Translations under genes and position numbers: made by a program
The notes under the pieces: generated by a model
Told to the model about the DNA's origin: nothing
What the model saw: only the letters and a program-made list of their open reading frames with translations
The model's database searches: none
From: Candidatus Sabulitectum sp.
GTDB taxonomy: Bacteria > Fermentibacterota > Fermentibacteria > Fermentibacterales > JCC-6
Length of the DNA: 6,920 bases
Reading direction: 5' to 3'
Assembly (NCBI GenBank): GCA_023136985.1
Contig: JAGLQD010000326.1
Span: 1-6,920, forward strand
In this document: one piece after another, positions 1 through 6,112 of the stretch
Layout: every line of letters starts with the position of its first letter
Numbering within the stretch: position 1 is the stretch's first letter

Positions 1-2
1 GC

Positions 3-179
3 GGAGACAATGCCATATACGTATGGGGATGGATGAGTGATGTGAATCGCTCACTTTACGGTGAATACGGAAACCCCGTTGGAACGCAGACATGGGAAAG
101 CCTTCTTATGAGGCTGAATGGATCTCTTTCTCTTGAACCGACTACTTTTGGAGCAATAAAGTCCACCCTGGGTCTCTGA
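3..179 (+). CDS. 3' end of an unrecognised protein-coding gene (partial)
   Basis: This is an open frame from the window edge to TGA at 177-179, giving the last 58 residues of a protein. The other two plus-strand frames hit stops within the first 40 bases. The fragment is rich in Gly, Asn and aromatic residues (it begins GDNAIYVWGWMSDV) and ends TTFGAIKSTLGL. It has no membrane segment and no motif I can assign. The composition would suit the C-terminal part of an exported or beta-rich protein, but that is weak inference. A 10-bp hairpin starts 9 bases after the stop and probably ends its transcript. The protein is too short to name a function. Confidence 0.6.
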   Translation, partial: GDNAIYVWGWMSDVNRSLYGEYGNPVGTQTWESLLMRLNGSLSLEPTTFGAIKSTLGL

Positions 180-188
180 CCCGAATCG

Positions 189-214
189 GGGCAGCGATGT
201 TGTTATCGCTGCCC
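189..214 (+). terminator. Hairpin terminator after the first gene
   Basis: There is a perfect 10-bp stem, GGGCAGCGAT (189-198) with ATCGCTGCCC (205-214), and a 6-base loop GTTGTT. It starts 9 bases past the stop codon of the upstream gene. The bases that follow, TTCTG, make only a weak T-tract, so intrinsic termination is likely but not certain. Because the gene stop is TGA, the hairpin also falls at SECIS-like spacing; that alternative is treated among the rejected items. Confidence 0.6.
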
Positions 215-275
215 TTCTGAACGGTGTTGAGTCCCAGGTACATTTCCTTCCGGATGTTCTGTGAGTTACACGCAC

Positions 276-295
276 GCAGAGCATCATAACTCTGC
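276..295. repeat. Small inverted repeat in the leader of the selenoprotein gene
   Basis: GCAGAG (276-281) pairs with CTCTGC (290-295) around an 8-base loop, in the 167-bp gap before the gene at 347. It could be an operator or a leader hairpin; nothing in the sequence decides. A promoter for the gene is not clear here. AATAAT at 317-322 looks like a -10 box but has no convincing -35 partner. Confidence 0.3.
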
Positions 296-346
296 TTCAT
301 GAATGTTTCATGGAGCAATAATCGAACCCTTGAAAGGGGTGAAGAG

Positions 347-1348
347 ATGAAAGTATCAGCATTGGCTATGATACTCCTGGCATGCGTAGCGTTTGCAGCC
401 GAGAGAGTTGTCATGTTCGGAGAATTCACATCAACAGGTTGAGGAAGCTGCGGATCCACAGCAGGCGCTGTGAAGAATTTTATCAACAGCTACGTGACAC
501 AGGGGCAGATGGCCCCGATGATCTGGTTTCTCAACGGACCTGGATCAAACGGATTCAACAGTCATTTGTGGAATTCCTACTGGAGTACCGGGTATGTACC
601 AACCTTTGTAGCAGACGGCGTTAATGTCTCTGCAGGGTGGAACCAGTCAACATGGACCAATCATGTAAACAACCGTCTTGCGGTTCCATCATACTTGACC
701 ATCGAGGCGAATATGGTAGGGGATGCATCAGGTGGTACCATTACCTATAACATTACAGCTGAACAGGATCTGGGAGCTTCTTCGTTGAAGCTTTACAGTG
801 CGATCGTGCAGTCAAATGAGATTGCAACCTCAGCTTACGGAGTGTACAGCGGACAGACTCTGGCATATATGCCCAAGGTAATGCCCTGTGGTACTGCAGG
901 AACTGCTATTCAGTTCACTGGTCCATATCCCCAGACAGTTCAGGTTGTCAAACCATACACACTGAATCCATCAGTGCATATCTTTGACGAGTTGGATCTG
1001 GTTTCTTTCGTGCTCAATACAGGCACAGAGGAAGCAATGAATGCGGCTTTCATGGATGTTCCAGATACAAACAGTTCAGGAGTAGCTTCGGATAATGGAG
1101 TTGGGGTATTCAGCGGAGTGCTTTCTGCATGGCCCAATCCCACCACTGGAGCTTTTTCTGTTTCCAGCTCCGTTCCTGCGGGGAAAACCGGGATTGTGGA
1201 GATCTTTGATGTTACCGGTCGTTCCATTGAACAGTTCACTGCCGGGTCAGTTCATAACATGAACATTGAAAGAACCGGTGTTTACTTCATACGACTCACT
1301 ACAAGTTCAGGTGGGACTGTAAGAAGTCAGATAGCTGTTGTAAGGTAG
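347..1348 (+). CDS. Secreted Omp28-like thioredoxin-fold selenoprotein (UGSC active site) with T9SS-type C-terminal sorting domain
   Basis: The frame is 333 residues if TGA at 440-442 (codon 32) is read as Sec. ATG at 347 has a good ribosome site (AGGGG 335-339, 7-base spacer). Residues 1-18 form a signal peptide (MKVSALAMILLACVAFAA), with likely cleavage after AFA or FAA. Next comes VVMFGEFTSTGUGSCGSTAG. Sec32 and Cys35 make a UxxC redox motif, where thioredoxin-like Omp28-family proteins have CxxC after an EFT-type strand. GYVPTFV (Pro85) fits the cis-Pro loop of a thioredoxin fold, so the frame on both sides of the TGA belongs to one domain. Residues from about 110 to 250 are beta-rich. 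Residues 254-333 look like a Por/T9SS sorting domain (WPNPTTGAFSV, IFDVTGR, TGVYFIRL). The only other Cys in the mature protein is Cys181. A SECIS-like hairpin follows the UGA. The protein lies beside the Sec synthesis genes, convergent with selD. Likely role, by inference: an exported thiol/selenol oxidoreductase on the cell surface or outside the cell. Its substrate is unknown. Confidence 0.85.
440..442 (+). other. In-frame UGA read as selenocysteine (Sec32)
   Basis: TGA lies in frame between a complete signal peptide with start and ribosome site upstream, and 301 uninterrupted codons downstream. It replaces the first Cys of a CxxC motif (TGUGSC). Three things favour recoding over a nonsense mutation: the position at a redox nucleophile, the hairpin downstream, and the adjacent selD, selA and selB genes. 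Confidence 0.85.
457..472 (+). promoter_or_regulatory. Bacterial SECIS-like hairpin of the Omp28-like selenoprotein gene
   Basis: CACAGC (457-462) pairs perfectly with GCTGTG (467-472) around the 4-base loop AGGC. Loop base G464 is 22 bases after the last base of the UGA. This fits what is known of bacterial SECIS elements: they lie just downstream of the UGA within the coding region, with a short stem and a G within the first two loop positions, and SelB binds them. The loop begins AGG, as in the selD hairpin. Confidence 0.75.
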
Positions 1349-1362
1349 GATATTGTACCGAG

Positions 1363-1388
1363 TGAGGGGACTCGACCGAGTCCCCTCA
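1363..1388. terminator. Strong hairpin between convergent genes
   Basis: TGAGGGGACTC (1363-1373) pairs perfectly with GAGTCCCCTCA (1378-1388) around the loop GACC. It sits between the stop of the plus-strand selenoprotein gene (1346-1348) and the stop of the minus-strand selD (TAG, 1397-1395). Neither side has a clear T-tract, so it may act as a bidirectional terminator or as a 3' end stabiliser for both mRNAs. Confidence 0.55.
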
Positions 1389-1394
1389 AGAAAA

Positions 1395-2450
1395 CTATGG
1401 AAAAACAATGAGTCTGGGCTGATCAGCTCCGGGGTTGTCCACAACCCTGCCGATTATTGCGGTATTTTCATCTCCGCATTCCCGCAGAGCAAGAACTGCC
1501 TCTTCAGCCTGATCTGCACGGACAGCGGCAAGCAGGCCACCTGATGTCTGCGCATCAAAAAGGATATCAGCGAGATTTTGTCCAACATCAGAATCGATGA
1601 AAACATGATCACCGACATACTTTTGATTCTGCGCTGACCCTCCAGGGAAATAATCCTCAACATAGTCCATAACCCCGTGAAAGAGAGGAATTTCTTCTGC
1701 ATTGAACACAAGACCCACATTTGCCGATCTTGCAAAGGCAAGAGAATGTCCCAGCAGCCCGAAGCCGGTGATGTCTGTCATGGCACTCACATCGTAGTTG
1801 TTCAGTACATCACAGGCGTACATGTTCAGTCTCTCCATGGCGGCAATCATGGGCCCCATTATCTCGGGCTTAAGGGGATTTGCCTTGTTTGCAGTGGAAA
1901 TGATTCCTGATCCAATGGGTTTTGTAATGATTAAAACATCCCCGACTCTTGCATTGGAATTTGTTCTGGCCTTTTCCGGATGGATAATACCGGTAACGCT
2001 GAGACCGAATACAACTTCATCCTGCTCCGAGGTATGTCCACCAACCAGAACAACACCTGCTTCTACAAGCTTTTCGCTGGATCCTATCATTATTTCTTCT
2101 ATTACTTCAACTTCAAGTTTTCCCCCGGGGAAACAGAGGAGATTCATGGCTGTAAGAGCCTTTCCTCCCATTGCCCAGATGTCTGACATGGAGTTGGCTG
2201 CTGCAATTCTTCCAAAAGTTCGCGGATCACCCACCACAGGCGAGAAAAAATCTATTGTTTGAACCAGAGCTGTTGTCTCGCTGATTCTGAACACACCTGC
2301 GTCATCCATTGTGTCCATTCCCACTATAAGATCAGGACTGAAGACCCTGGGCAGCTTTCCAAGTATTCCCGACAACCTGCCGGGAGCCATTTTGCCTGCT
2401 CAACCGGCGCAGGCTGCGTAGTCCATCAGGTTTATGCCTGTAGAACTCAT
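1395..2450 (-). CDS. selD: Selenophosphate synthetase SelD, Sec-containing (selenide, water dikinase)
   Basis: SelD makes selenophosphate from selenide and ATP, the selenium donor for Sec synthesis. Starting at ATG 2450-2448 (GGAG at 2462-2459, 8-base spacer) the protein has 351 residues with Sec at codon 17 (E. coli SelD has 347). The N-terminus INLMDYAACAGUAGK aligns without gaps to the E. coli segment ending GCGCK. Sec17 takes the place of catalytic Cys17, and Lys20 matches the essential Lys20. Other SelD hallmarks follow: MDTMDDAG (residues 45-52, metal/ATP Asp residues), FGRIAAANSMSDIWAMGG (59-76), GGHTSEQD (137-144), TDITGFGLLGH (225-235) and DAQTSGG (299-305). A start at Met21 (2390), the obvious conventional call, would delete the active site. 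The gene is divergent from selA and convergent with the selenoprotein gene. A Cys-rich frame runs into it from upstream without a stop, so a 393-residue fused form is also possible. Confidence 0.93.
2368..2384 (-). promoter_or_regulatory. Bacterial SECIS-like hairpin of selD
   Basis: On the minus strand CCCGGC (2384-2379) pairs with GTCGGG (2373-2368), six pairs of which one is G-U, around the loop AGGTT. The loop G at 2377 is 23 bases after the UGA, against 22 in the other selenoprotein gene. The GG-T in the loop also resembles the E. coli fdhF SECIS loop as I recall it. Confidence 0.75.
2400..2402 (-). other. In-frame UGA read as selenocysteine (Sec17 of SelD)
   Basis: The minus-strand codon 2402-2400 is TGA. 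It falls exactly at the catalytic Cys17 position of the SelD family (UxxK, with Lys20 three residues on). Sec at this position is well known in SelD proteins of other organisms, for example Haemophilus, so decoding as Sec is strongly supported. Confidence 0.92.
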
Positions 2451-2576
2451 CCGCACCGCTCCACTGATCCTGTCACAGTAGGTACGAGATTTTGTACGCC
2501 TGTGAAAATCTCTGCATTCCACACAATTCCCATATCTTCTGCAGGAAGTGTTCGGGCATGGGCAGGTTGTTTTCAA
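2400..2576 (-). CDS. Cys-rich DUF6485-like domain, in frame with SelD (fused, or terminated at the Sec UGA)
   Basis: The frame opens after a stop at 2630-2628. Its only usual start near the domain is TTG 2576-2574, with AGAGG at 2585-2581. It reads TTCPCPNTSC, then RRYGNCVECRDFHRR, then TYCDR. The spacing C-x-C-x4-C-x5-C-x2-C-x3-HR-x7-C matches, from memory, the short Cys-rich family annotated as DUF6485 (CxCxxxxC, GxCxEC, YHR, C). Six Cys and a His suggest a metal-binding fold, by inference. No stop separates it from SelD. The first in-frame stop is the Sec UGA at 2402-2400, which would give 58 residues, while readthrough gives 393 (Sec at residue 59). Because SelD has its own good start at 2450, both forms may exist. 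The function of the family is unknown to me. Confidence 0.6.
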   Translation of the reverse strand: MKTTCPCPNTSCRRYGNCVECRDFHRRTKSRTYCDRISGAVRMSSTGINLMDYAACAG

Positions 2577-2618
2577 TATGCCTCTTTCGTTATTGAGTGA
2601 AGAGTGTAATATACTATG

Positions 2619-2646
2619 ATATAGGTTTCATAATATAGGTTTCATA
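2619..2646. repeat. Perfect 14-bp tandem direct repeat
   Basis: ATATAGGTTTCATA occurs twice with no gap (2619-2632 and 2633-2646), upstream of the minus-strand selD transcription unit. Two head-to-tail copies at a probable promoter look like paired binding sites for a regulator, but a replication-slippage duplication is also possible. Confidence 0.85.
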
Positions 2647-2663
2647 AAACTTTTGCCTTTCGT

Positions 2664-2679
2664 ATATTCTAAAGAATAT
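2664..2679. repeat. 16-bp palindrome ATATTCT-AA-AGAATAT (operator-like)
   Basis: Arms 2664-2670 and 2673-2679 are perfect inverted copies around the 2-base centre AA. The position, in the middle of the divergent selD/selA region, suits an operator for a dimeric regulator. AT-rich DNA gives such palindromes by chance more often than average DNA, so function is only suggested. Confidence 0.45.
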
Positions 2680-2701
2680 TAACCATTTATCCACCTGGCA
2701 G

Positions 2702-2718
2702 GTATGATTGAGTCATAC
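2702..2718. repeat. Inverted repeat GTATGA-N5-TCATAC
   Basis: GTATGA (2702-2707) and TCATAC (2713-2718) are perfect 6-base arms with a 5-base centre, TTGAG. It is the second of three dyads in the divergent region. It could be an operator upstream of selA. Confidence 0.4.
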
Positions 2719-2747
2719 TTATTTTTGGTCATTCCGTCTTTTACACA

Positions 2748-2759
2748 CGGGTTTACCCG
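2748..2759. repeat. Dyad CGGGT-TT-ACCCG overlapping the candidate selA -35 box
   Basis: The 5-base arms 2748-2752 and 2755-2759 flank TT. The dyad overlaps TTTACC (2752-2757), the proposed -35 box of selA, so a protein bound here could block the promoter. This is inference from position only. Confidence 0.3.
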
Positions 2760-2826
2760 GGGGAATCTATTCTTCATAGTTTAGACACAATTATTCTGGT
2801 ATCAGCCCTTCTGATTTGGAGAGAAA

Positions 2827-4209
2827 ATGGGACTTGAATCATTAAGAGATCTGCCTGCGGTTCATGAGATTCTTCCTGGGATTACAACAAAGCTGCCGGG
2901 ATTGACACCTTCCGCTGTAAAAGAAGCTGCGAGAAAGGGTATTTTATGGGCCAGACAGCTTGTGCTGGATGGCGGAGAACTTCCATCAATAGACTCCGTT
3001 GTAGAGAAATGTATTCATATAGGTGAGGTATCTGCAAGGCCTGTGATGGAGAGGGTTATTAACGCCACAGGCGTAGTTCTTCATACCGCTATTGGTAGAG
3101 CAAGTCTTCCTCCTGCAGCAGTTGAGGCAGTGAGCAGAGTTGCCAGCGGGTATTCGGTTCTTCAGTGGAACAGGGAAACGGGCAAGAGGGGAAACAGAGA
3201 TAAGCACATTGAAGGTCTCATAACCGAGCTTACAGGAGCAGAAGATGCAACCCTGGCCAACAACAATGCCGGTGCCACCCTGCTGGTGCTTTCTGCAATG
3301 GCTGCAGGTAGAGAGGTAATTGTTTCCCGTGGGCAGCTGGTGGAGATTGGCGGAGCCTTTCGTATCCCCGATGTGATGAAGCAGAGTGGCTGTATCATGG
3401 TTGAGGTTGGGTGCACCAACCGCACTCATCTCCGCGATTACGAGAATGCAATAACAGATCAGACGGCAGCCATACTTCGAGTGCATCCTTCAAACTATCT
3501 TATCAAAGGTTTTACCAGTGAAGTGCCTCTGGAAGACCTTGTTGCCCTTGGTCGAGAAAGGGGCATTCCGGTTATTGATGATCTGGGAGCGGGGAGCCTG
3601 GTTCCTCTGAGCAGATTCGGAATACCATCTGAACCTACCATTGTTCACAGTATCGAAGCCGGTGCTGATGTAGTAACCTGTTCGGGAGACAAACTGATAG
3701 GCGGACCTCAGGCTGGTCTTATTCTTGGCAAAAAAGAATTCCTGCAGAAGATAAAGAAACACCCTCTTGCAAGAGCTCTCCGGGTTGGTAAACTGACCAT
3801 AGCTGCAATAGAGGCATCTCTTCGGGTGTTCCTGGAAGATGATGAGTACATCGCCGCAAACCATCCGGTATACCATTCGTTCTCACGGAAGCCGGAAGAA
3901 CTGATTGAAAGGGCTGAGGCTATTATTGCTTCGGTGGTGCTTCCTCCTGGCTGCGAAATGAAAGCCGAGAGAATGAGTAGCTATGTGGGCAGTGGCAGCC
4001 TTCCTGATTTCGCAATTCCTTCTGCTGGATTTTCTGTTTCCTGTCCGGATCCTGAAGCCCTTCTGAAAGTACTCCGTCTTTCAAGCCCTGCTGTGGCAGC
4101 CAGGCTGGAAGAGGGCACTGCAAAATTTGATCTCAGGGCTGTGGCGGAAAAAGAAGATGCTGAACTTGCTTTGCTGATAGGTCAGAGGCTGGAAGAACTA
4201 TGGGCGTAA
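2827..4209 (+). CDS. selA: L-seryl-tRNA(Sec) selenium transferase SelA
   Basis: SelA is a PLP enzyme that converts Ser-tRNA(Sec) to Sec-tRNA(Sec) using selenophosphate from SelD. The 460 residues match the family length (E. coli 463). Hallmarks are RVINATGVVLH (from about residue 76), YSVLQWNRETGKRG, SRGQLVEIGGAFRIPDVM (167-184), GCTNRT, RVHPSNYLIKGF, DDLGAGSL, and SGDKLIGGPQAG with the PLP-binding Lys at residue 289 (codon 3691-3693). The start at 2827 has GGAG at 2818-2821 with a 5-base spacer. The segment HTAIGRA differs from the HTNLGRA I recall for E. coli, a substitution next to a conserved loop. The gene is cotranscribed with selB, whose start overlaps its end by 10 bp, and it carries no in-frame UGA. 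Confidence 0.96.
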   Translation: MGLESLRDLPAVHEILPGITTKLPGLTPSAVKEAARKGILWARQLVLDGGELPSIDSVVEKCIHIGEVSARPVMERVINATGVVLHTAIGRASLPPAAVEAVSRVASGYSVLQWNRETGKRGNRDKHIEGLITELTGAEDATLANNNAGATLLVLSAMAAGREVIVSRGQLVEIGGAFRIPDVMKQSGCIMVEVGCTNRTHLRDYENAITDQTAAILRVHPSNYLIKGFTSEVPLEDLVALGRERGIPVIDDLGAGSLVPLSRFGIPSEPTIVHSIEAGADVVTCSGDKLIGGPQAGLILGKKEFLQKIKKHPLARALRVGKLTIAAIEASLRVFLEDDEYIAANHPVYHSFSRKPEELIERAEAIIASVVLPPGCEMKAERMSSYVGSGSLPDFAIPSAGFSVSCPDPEALLKVLRLSSPAVAARLEEGTAKFDLRAVAEKEDAELALLIGQRLEELWA

Positions 4210-6080
4210 TAATTGGAACCGCCGGACACATCGATCACGGTAAAAGTACCCTCATGCTTGCCCTTACAGGTGTGGACCCGGACAGACTCAAGGAAGAGAA
4301 AGCCAGAGGAATCACTATTGAGCTTGGCTATGTCTTTCTGGAGGATGTTAACGGTGAGTCGATTTCATTCATAGATGTTCCAGGTCATGAAAAGTTTGTA
4401 AAGACCATGGTTGCAGGAGTTGCTACAGTTGACTGTTTTCTTCTGGTTGTTTCGGCAGATGAAGGGGTTATGCCACAGACCAGAGAGCATCTGGATATCC
4501 TTCGTCTTCTGGAAGTGGACAGGGGAATAGTGGCATTGTCAAAATGTGATCTTGTTGATGATGAACTGATCGAGCTTGCCGAGGAGGAGGTCAGGGAAGC
4601 TCTGGAGGGAACCCCTGCAGAATCTGCTCCCATTTTCAGGGTTTCAGCTAAAACAGGGGCAGGCCTTGAAGAACTGAAGCAGGCCCTTCTGGACATGGCA
4701 GCAGCAGCAGATAGAAAGAGTTCCAAAGGCAGGTTCAGAATGCCGGTTGACAGAATATTCACACTTAAGGGCTTTGGTACAATTGTATGTGGTACAGGTC
4801 TTTCAGGAAAGATAAATCTGGGAGATTCTGTTGAGATTCAGCCTGTAGGTAAAACTTTCCGCGTAAGAGAACTGGGCGTGAATGAGCAAAGACATGCAAA
4901 AAATGGTGAAGCTGGCGACAGGATCGCTCTGAATCTGGCAGGGATACGCAAGGAGGATGTTCACCGGGGCAGTGTCGTGGGAGAGGTTGGCTTTTTAAAG
5001 ACATTAAACAGTCTCGATACTGTTTGTACAATGCTTCAGCGAAACATTGATCTGCTTGTCCGACAGAGAGTAAGATTTCATGTGGGCACAGCAGAGGTCA
5101 TGGCAAGAGCGATCCCGGTTGAAGGCAGAACTCTTCTCCGGGGCGAGACGGGGTATGTACATTTTCAGCTTGAGCACCCTGTTGTGGCCATGCCGGGAGA
5201 TCGTTTTGTAATTAGAAGGTATTCGCCGGTTACCACCATTGGCGGTGGAATAATACTTGATACAGGAACACAGAAAGTCCGATCAAGGTTCCGGGAAACC
5301 AGACTTACACATCTTGATCTGCTTTCCCACGGAGATCTGGAAGATCTTCTGTTCGAGACCATGGAGGATTCTTCATATCATTTTGTGGAAGCCGGTCAAT
5401 TTATCGAGAGAACTGGCGCTGAGCCTGTGAATTTCCATCAGGCAGCGGACCTGCTTGTTGAAAAGAGCAGGGCATTCTCTTCCGGCGAAGGCATGGCAAG
5501 GCGTCTCATGCTGGTGGCCGCTGTGGAGGATCTGGAGCGCAAAATAATTGGAAGTATTGGTACGATTCACAGAAATATTCCTCTCAGCCCTGGACTTCCA
5601 TCGGCTTACCTTGCAAGAAAGCTGCCGCCGGATACTCCTGTCTGGATTGTCAGATACTGTCTAATGCGGCTGCAGGAAGATAATAGAGTCGAAAAGCGTG
5701 GTGATTTTCTCTGTCTCAGTGATTTCCCGGAACAGCTCTCCGGTAATGTTCGAATTCTTGCCGATCACATTCTTTCAGATATTAACAAGGCAGGTCTTTC
5801 AGGATTGAAACTGCCGGTGTCCGGACGAAAGGAAGAAGATATTGATGCTCTCCTTCAGAGAGGGCTTGTTTTCAATCTTTCTGAGAACCTGATAGCAACC
5901 GAGGCCGGGGCAAAGAGGGCTCAGCAGATTATTTCCACAGCCTTCGGCGGGGATCCATTCCGGCTTGGAGAACTCAGGGAAGCTCTCGGAGTTTCAAGAA
6001 AGATTGCTCTTATGTGGGCGGAAATTCTGGATTCCAGAAATATTACAAGGCGGGATGGCGAGAGCAGACTTCTTGTTTGA
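4200..6080 (+). CDS. selB: Selenocysteine-specific elongation factor SelB
   Basis: SelB is the GTPase that carries Sec-tRNA(Sec) to UGA codons and binds SECIS hairpins through its C-terminal winged-helix domains. The 626 residues compare with 614 in E. coli. The G domain shows G1 GHIDHGKST (9-17), switch I RGITIELG (36-43), G3 DVPGHE (59-64), G4 SKCD (114-117, with Ser where NKxD or TKxD is usual) and G5 SAKTG (149-153). EF-Tu-like domain 2 covers about 178-260 (RIFTLKGFGTIVCGTG), domain 3 about 265-355 (FRVI-type end RFVIRRYSPVTTIGGG), and the rest is the winged-helix region. ATG 4200 lies inside the last codons of selA (10-bp overlap), which suggests translational coupling. The stop is TGA, with no hairpin that would recode it. 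Its C-terminal domains should recognise the two hairpins described here. Confidence 0.96.
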   Translation: MGVIIGTAGHIDHGKSTLMLALTGVDPDRLKEEKARGITIELGYVFLEDVNGESISFIDVPGHEKFVKTMVAGVATVDCFLLVVSADEGVMPQTREHLDILRLLEVDRGIVALSKCDLVDDELIELAEEEVREALEGTPAESAPIFRVSAKTGAGLEELKQALLDMAAAADRKSSKGRFRMPVDRIFTLKGFGTIVCGTGLSGKINLGDSVEIQPVGKTFRVRELGVNEQRHAKNGEAGDRIALNLAGIRKEDVHRGSVVGEVGFLKTLNSLDTVCTMLQRNIDLLVRQRVRFHVGTAEVMARAIPVEGRTLLRGETGYVHFQLEHPVVAMPGDRFVIRRYSPVTTIGGGIILDTGTQKVRSRFRETRLTHLDLLSHGDLEDLLFETMEDSSYHFVEAGQFIERTGAEPVNFHQAADLLVEKSRAFSSGEGMARRLMLVAAVEDLERKIIGSIGTIHRNIPLSPGLPSAYLARKLPPDTPVWIVRYCLMRLQEDNRVEKRGDFLCLSDFPEQLSGNVRILADHILSDINKAGLSGLKLPVSGRKEEDIDALLQRGLVFNLSENLIATEAGAKRAQQIISTAFGGDPFRLGELREALGVSRKIALMWAEILDSRNITRRDGESRLLV

Positions 6081-6083
6081 TAC

Positions 6084-6112
6084 TTTACAGAAGCTCGGAT
6101 ATTTCATATTCT
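6084..6112 (+). promoter_or_regulatory. Candidate promoter for the UDP-glucose dehydrogenase gene
   Basis: TTTACA (6084-6089, 5 of 6 to the sigma-70 -35 consensus), a 17-base spacer, then TATTCT (6107-6112, 4 of 6 to the -10). It lies just after the selB stop and about 65 bases before the next start codon. It would give the downstream gene its own transcript, in line with its unrelated function. No strong terminator hairpin is seen after selB, so readthrough is possible. Confidence 0.3.

Larger units (their letters stand above)
2577..2826. promoter_or_regulatory. Divergent selD / selA control region
   Basis: This is an AT-rich 250-bp gap with no supported gene. It separates the minus-strand Cys-rich/selD frame from plus-strand selA, so both promoters should lie here. 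It holds a 14-bp tandem repeat and three dyads, listed separately. A candidate selA promoter is TTTACC (2752-2757), a 17-base spacer, then CATAGT (2775-2780), 4 of 6 matches in each box. For selD, minus-strand TATATT/TATTAC sequences around 2605-2615 could serve as a -10, with part of the tandem repeat at the -35 position. These promoter calls are weak. No tRNA-Sec gene is visible here. Confidence 0.45.

Noticed and set aside
177..230. TGA of the first partial gene as a further Sec codon: readthrough gives a short Cys-rich tail (four Cys in 16 residues) to a TGA at 228-230, and a 10-bp hairpin follows with G at the first loop position
   Set aside because: The hairpin is better explained as a transcription terminator after the gene end. 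Its loop lacks the AGG start shared by the two convincing SECIS hairpins, and no redox motif surrounds the TGA. Homologs ending at this point would settle it.
347..388. Lipoprotein signal (LLAC at residues 10-13) in the Omp28-like selenoprotein
   Set aside because: The hydrophobic stretch before Cys13 would be very short and continues past it (VAFAA), which fits an ordinary signal peptidase I site better. The +1 Cys reading cannot be fully excluded.
440..442. TGA as a simple nonsense mutation or frameshift making a pseudogene
   Set aside because: Both sides are in the same frame, the rest of the gene is intact for 301 codons, the TGA is exactly at a CxxC redox position, a hairpin follows at SECIS spacing, and selD shows the same pattern.
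1798..2262. Long open frame on the plus strand opposite selD
   Set aside because: It is the antisense shadow of a clear SelD sequence, without a ribosome site or recognisable domain. Other long antisense frames opposite selA and selB were dropped for the same reason.
2388..2390. ATG at 2390 as the start of SelD
   Set aside because: It would remove the catalytic residue 17 and Lys20, which are encoded immediately upstream in the same frame across the recoded TGA. No ribosome site precedes it.
2400..2826. tRNA-Sec (selC) gene next to the sel genes
   Set aside because: I looked on both strands here and in the gaps 180-346 and 6081-6176 for a TCA anticodon arm, a GGTTCGA-type T-arm and a pairing acceptor stem, and found none.
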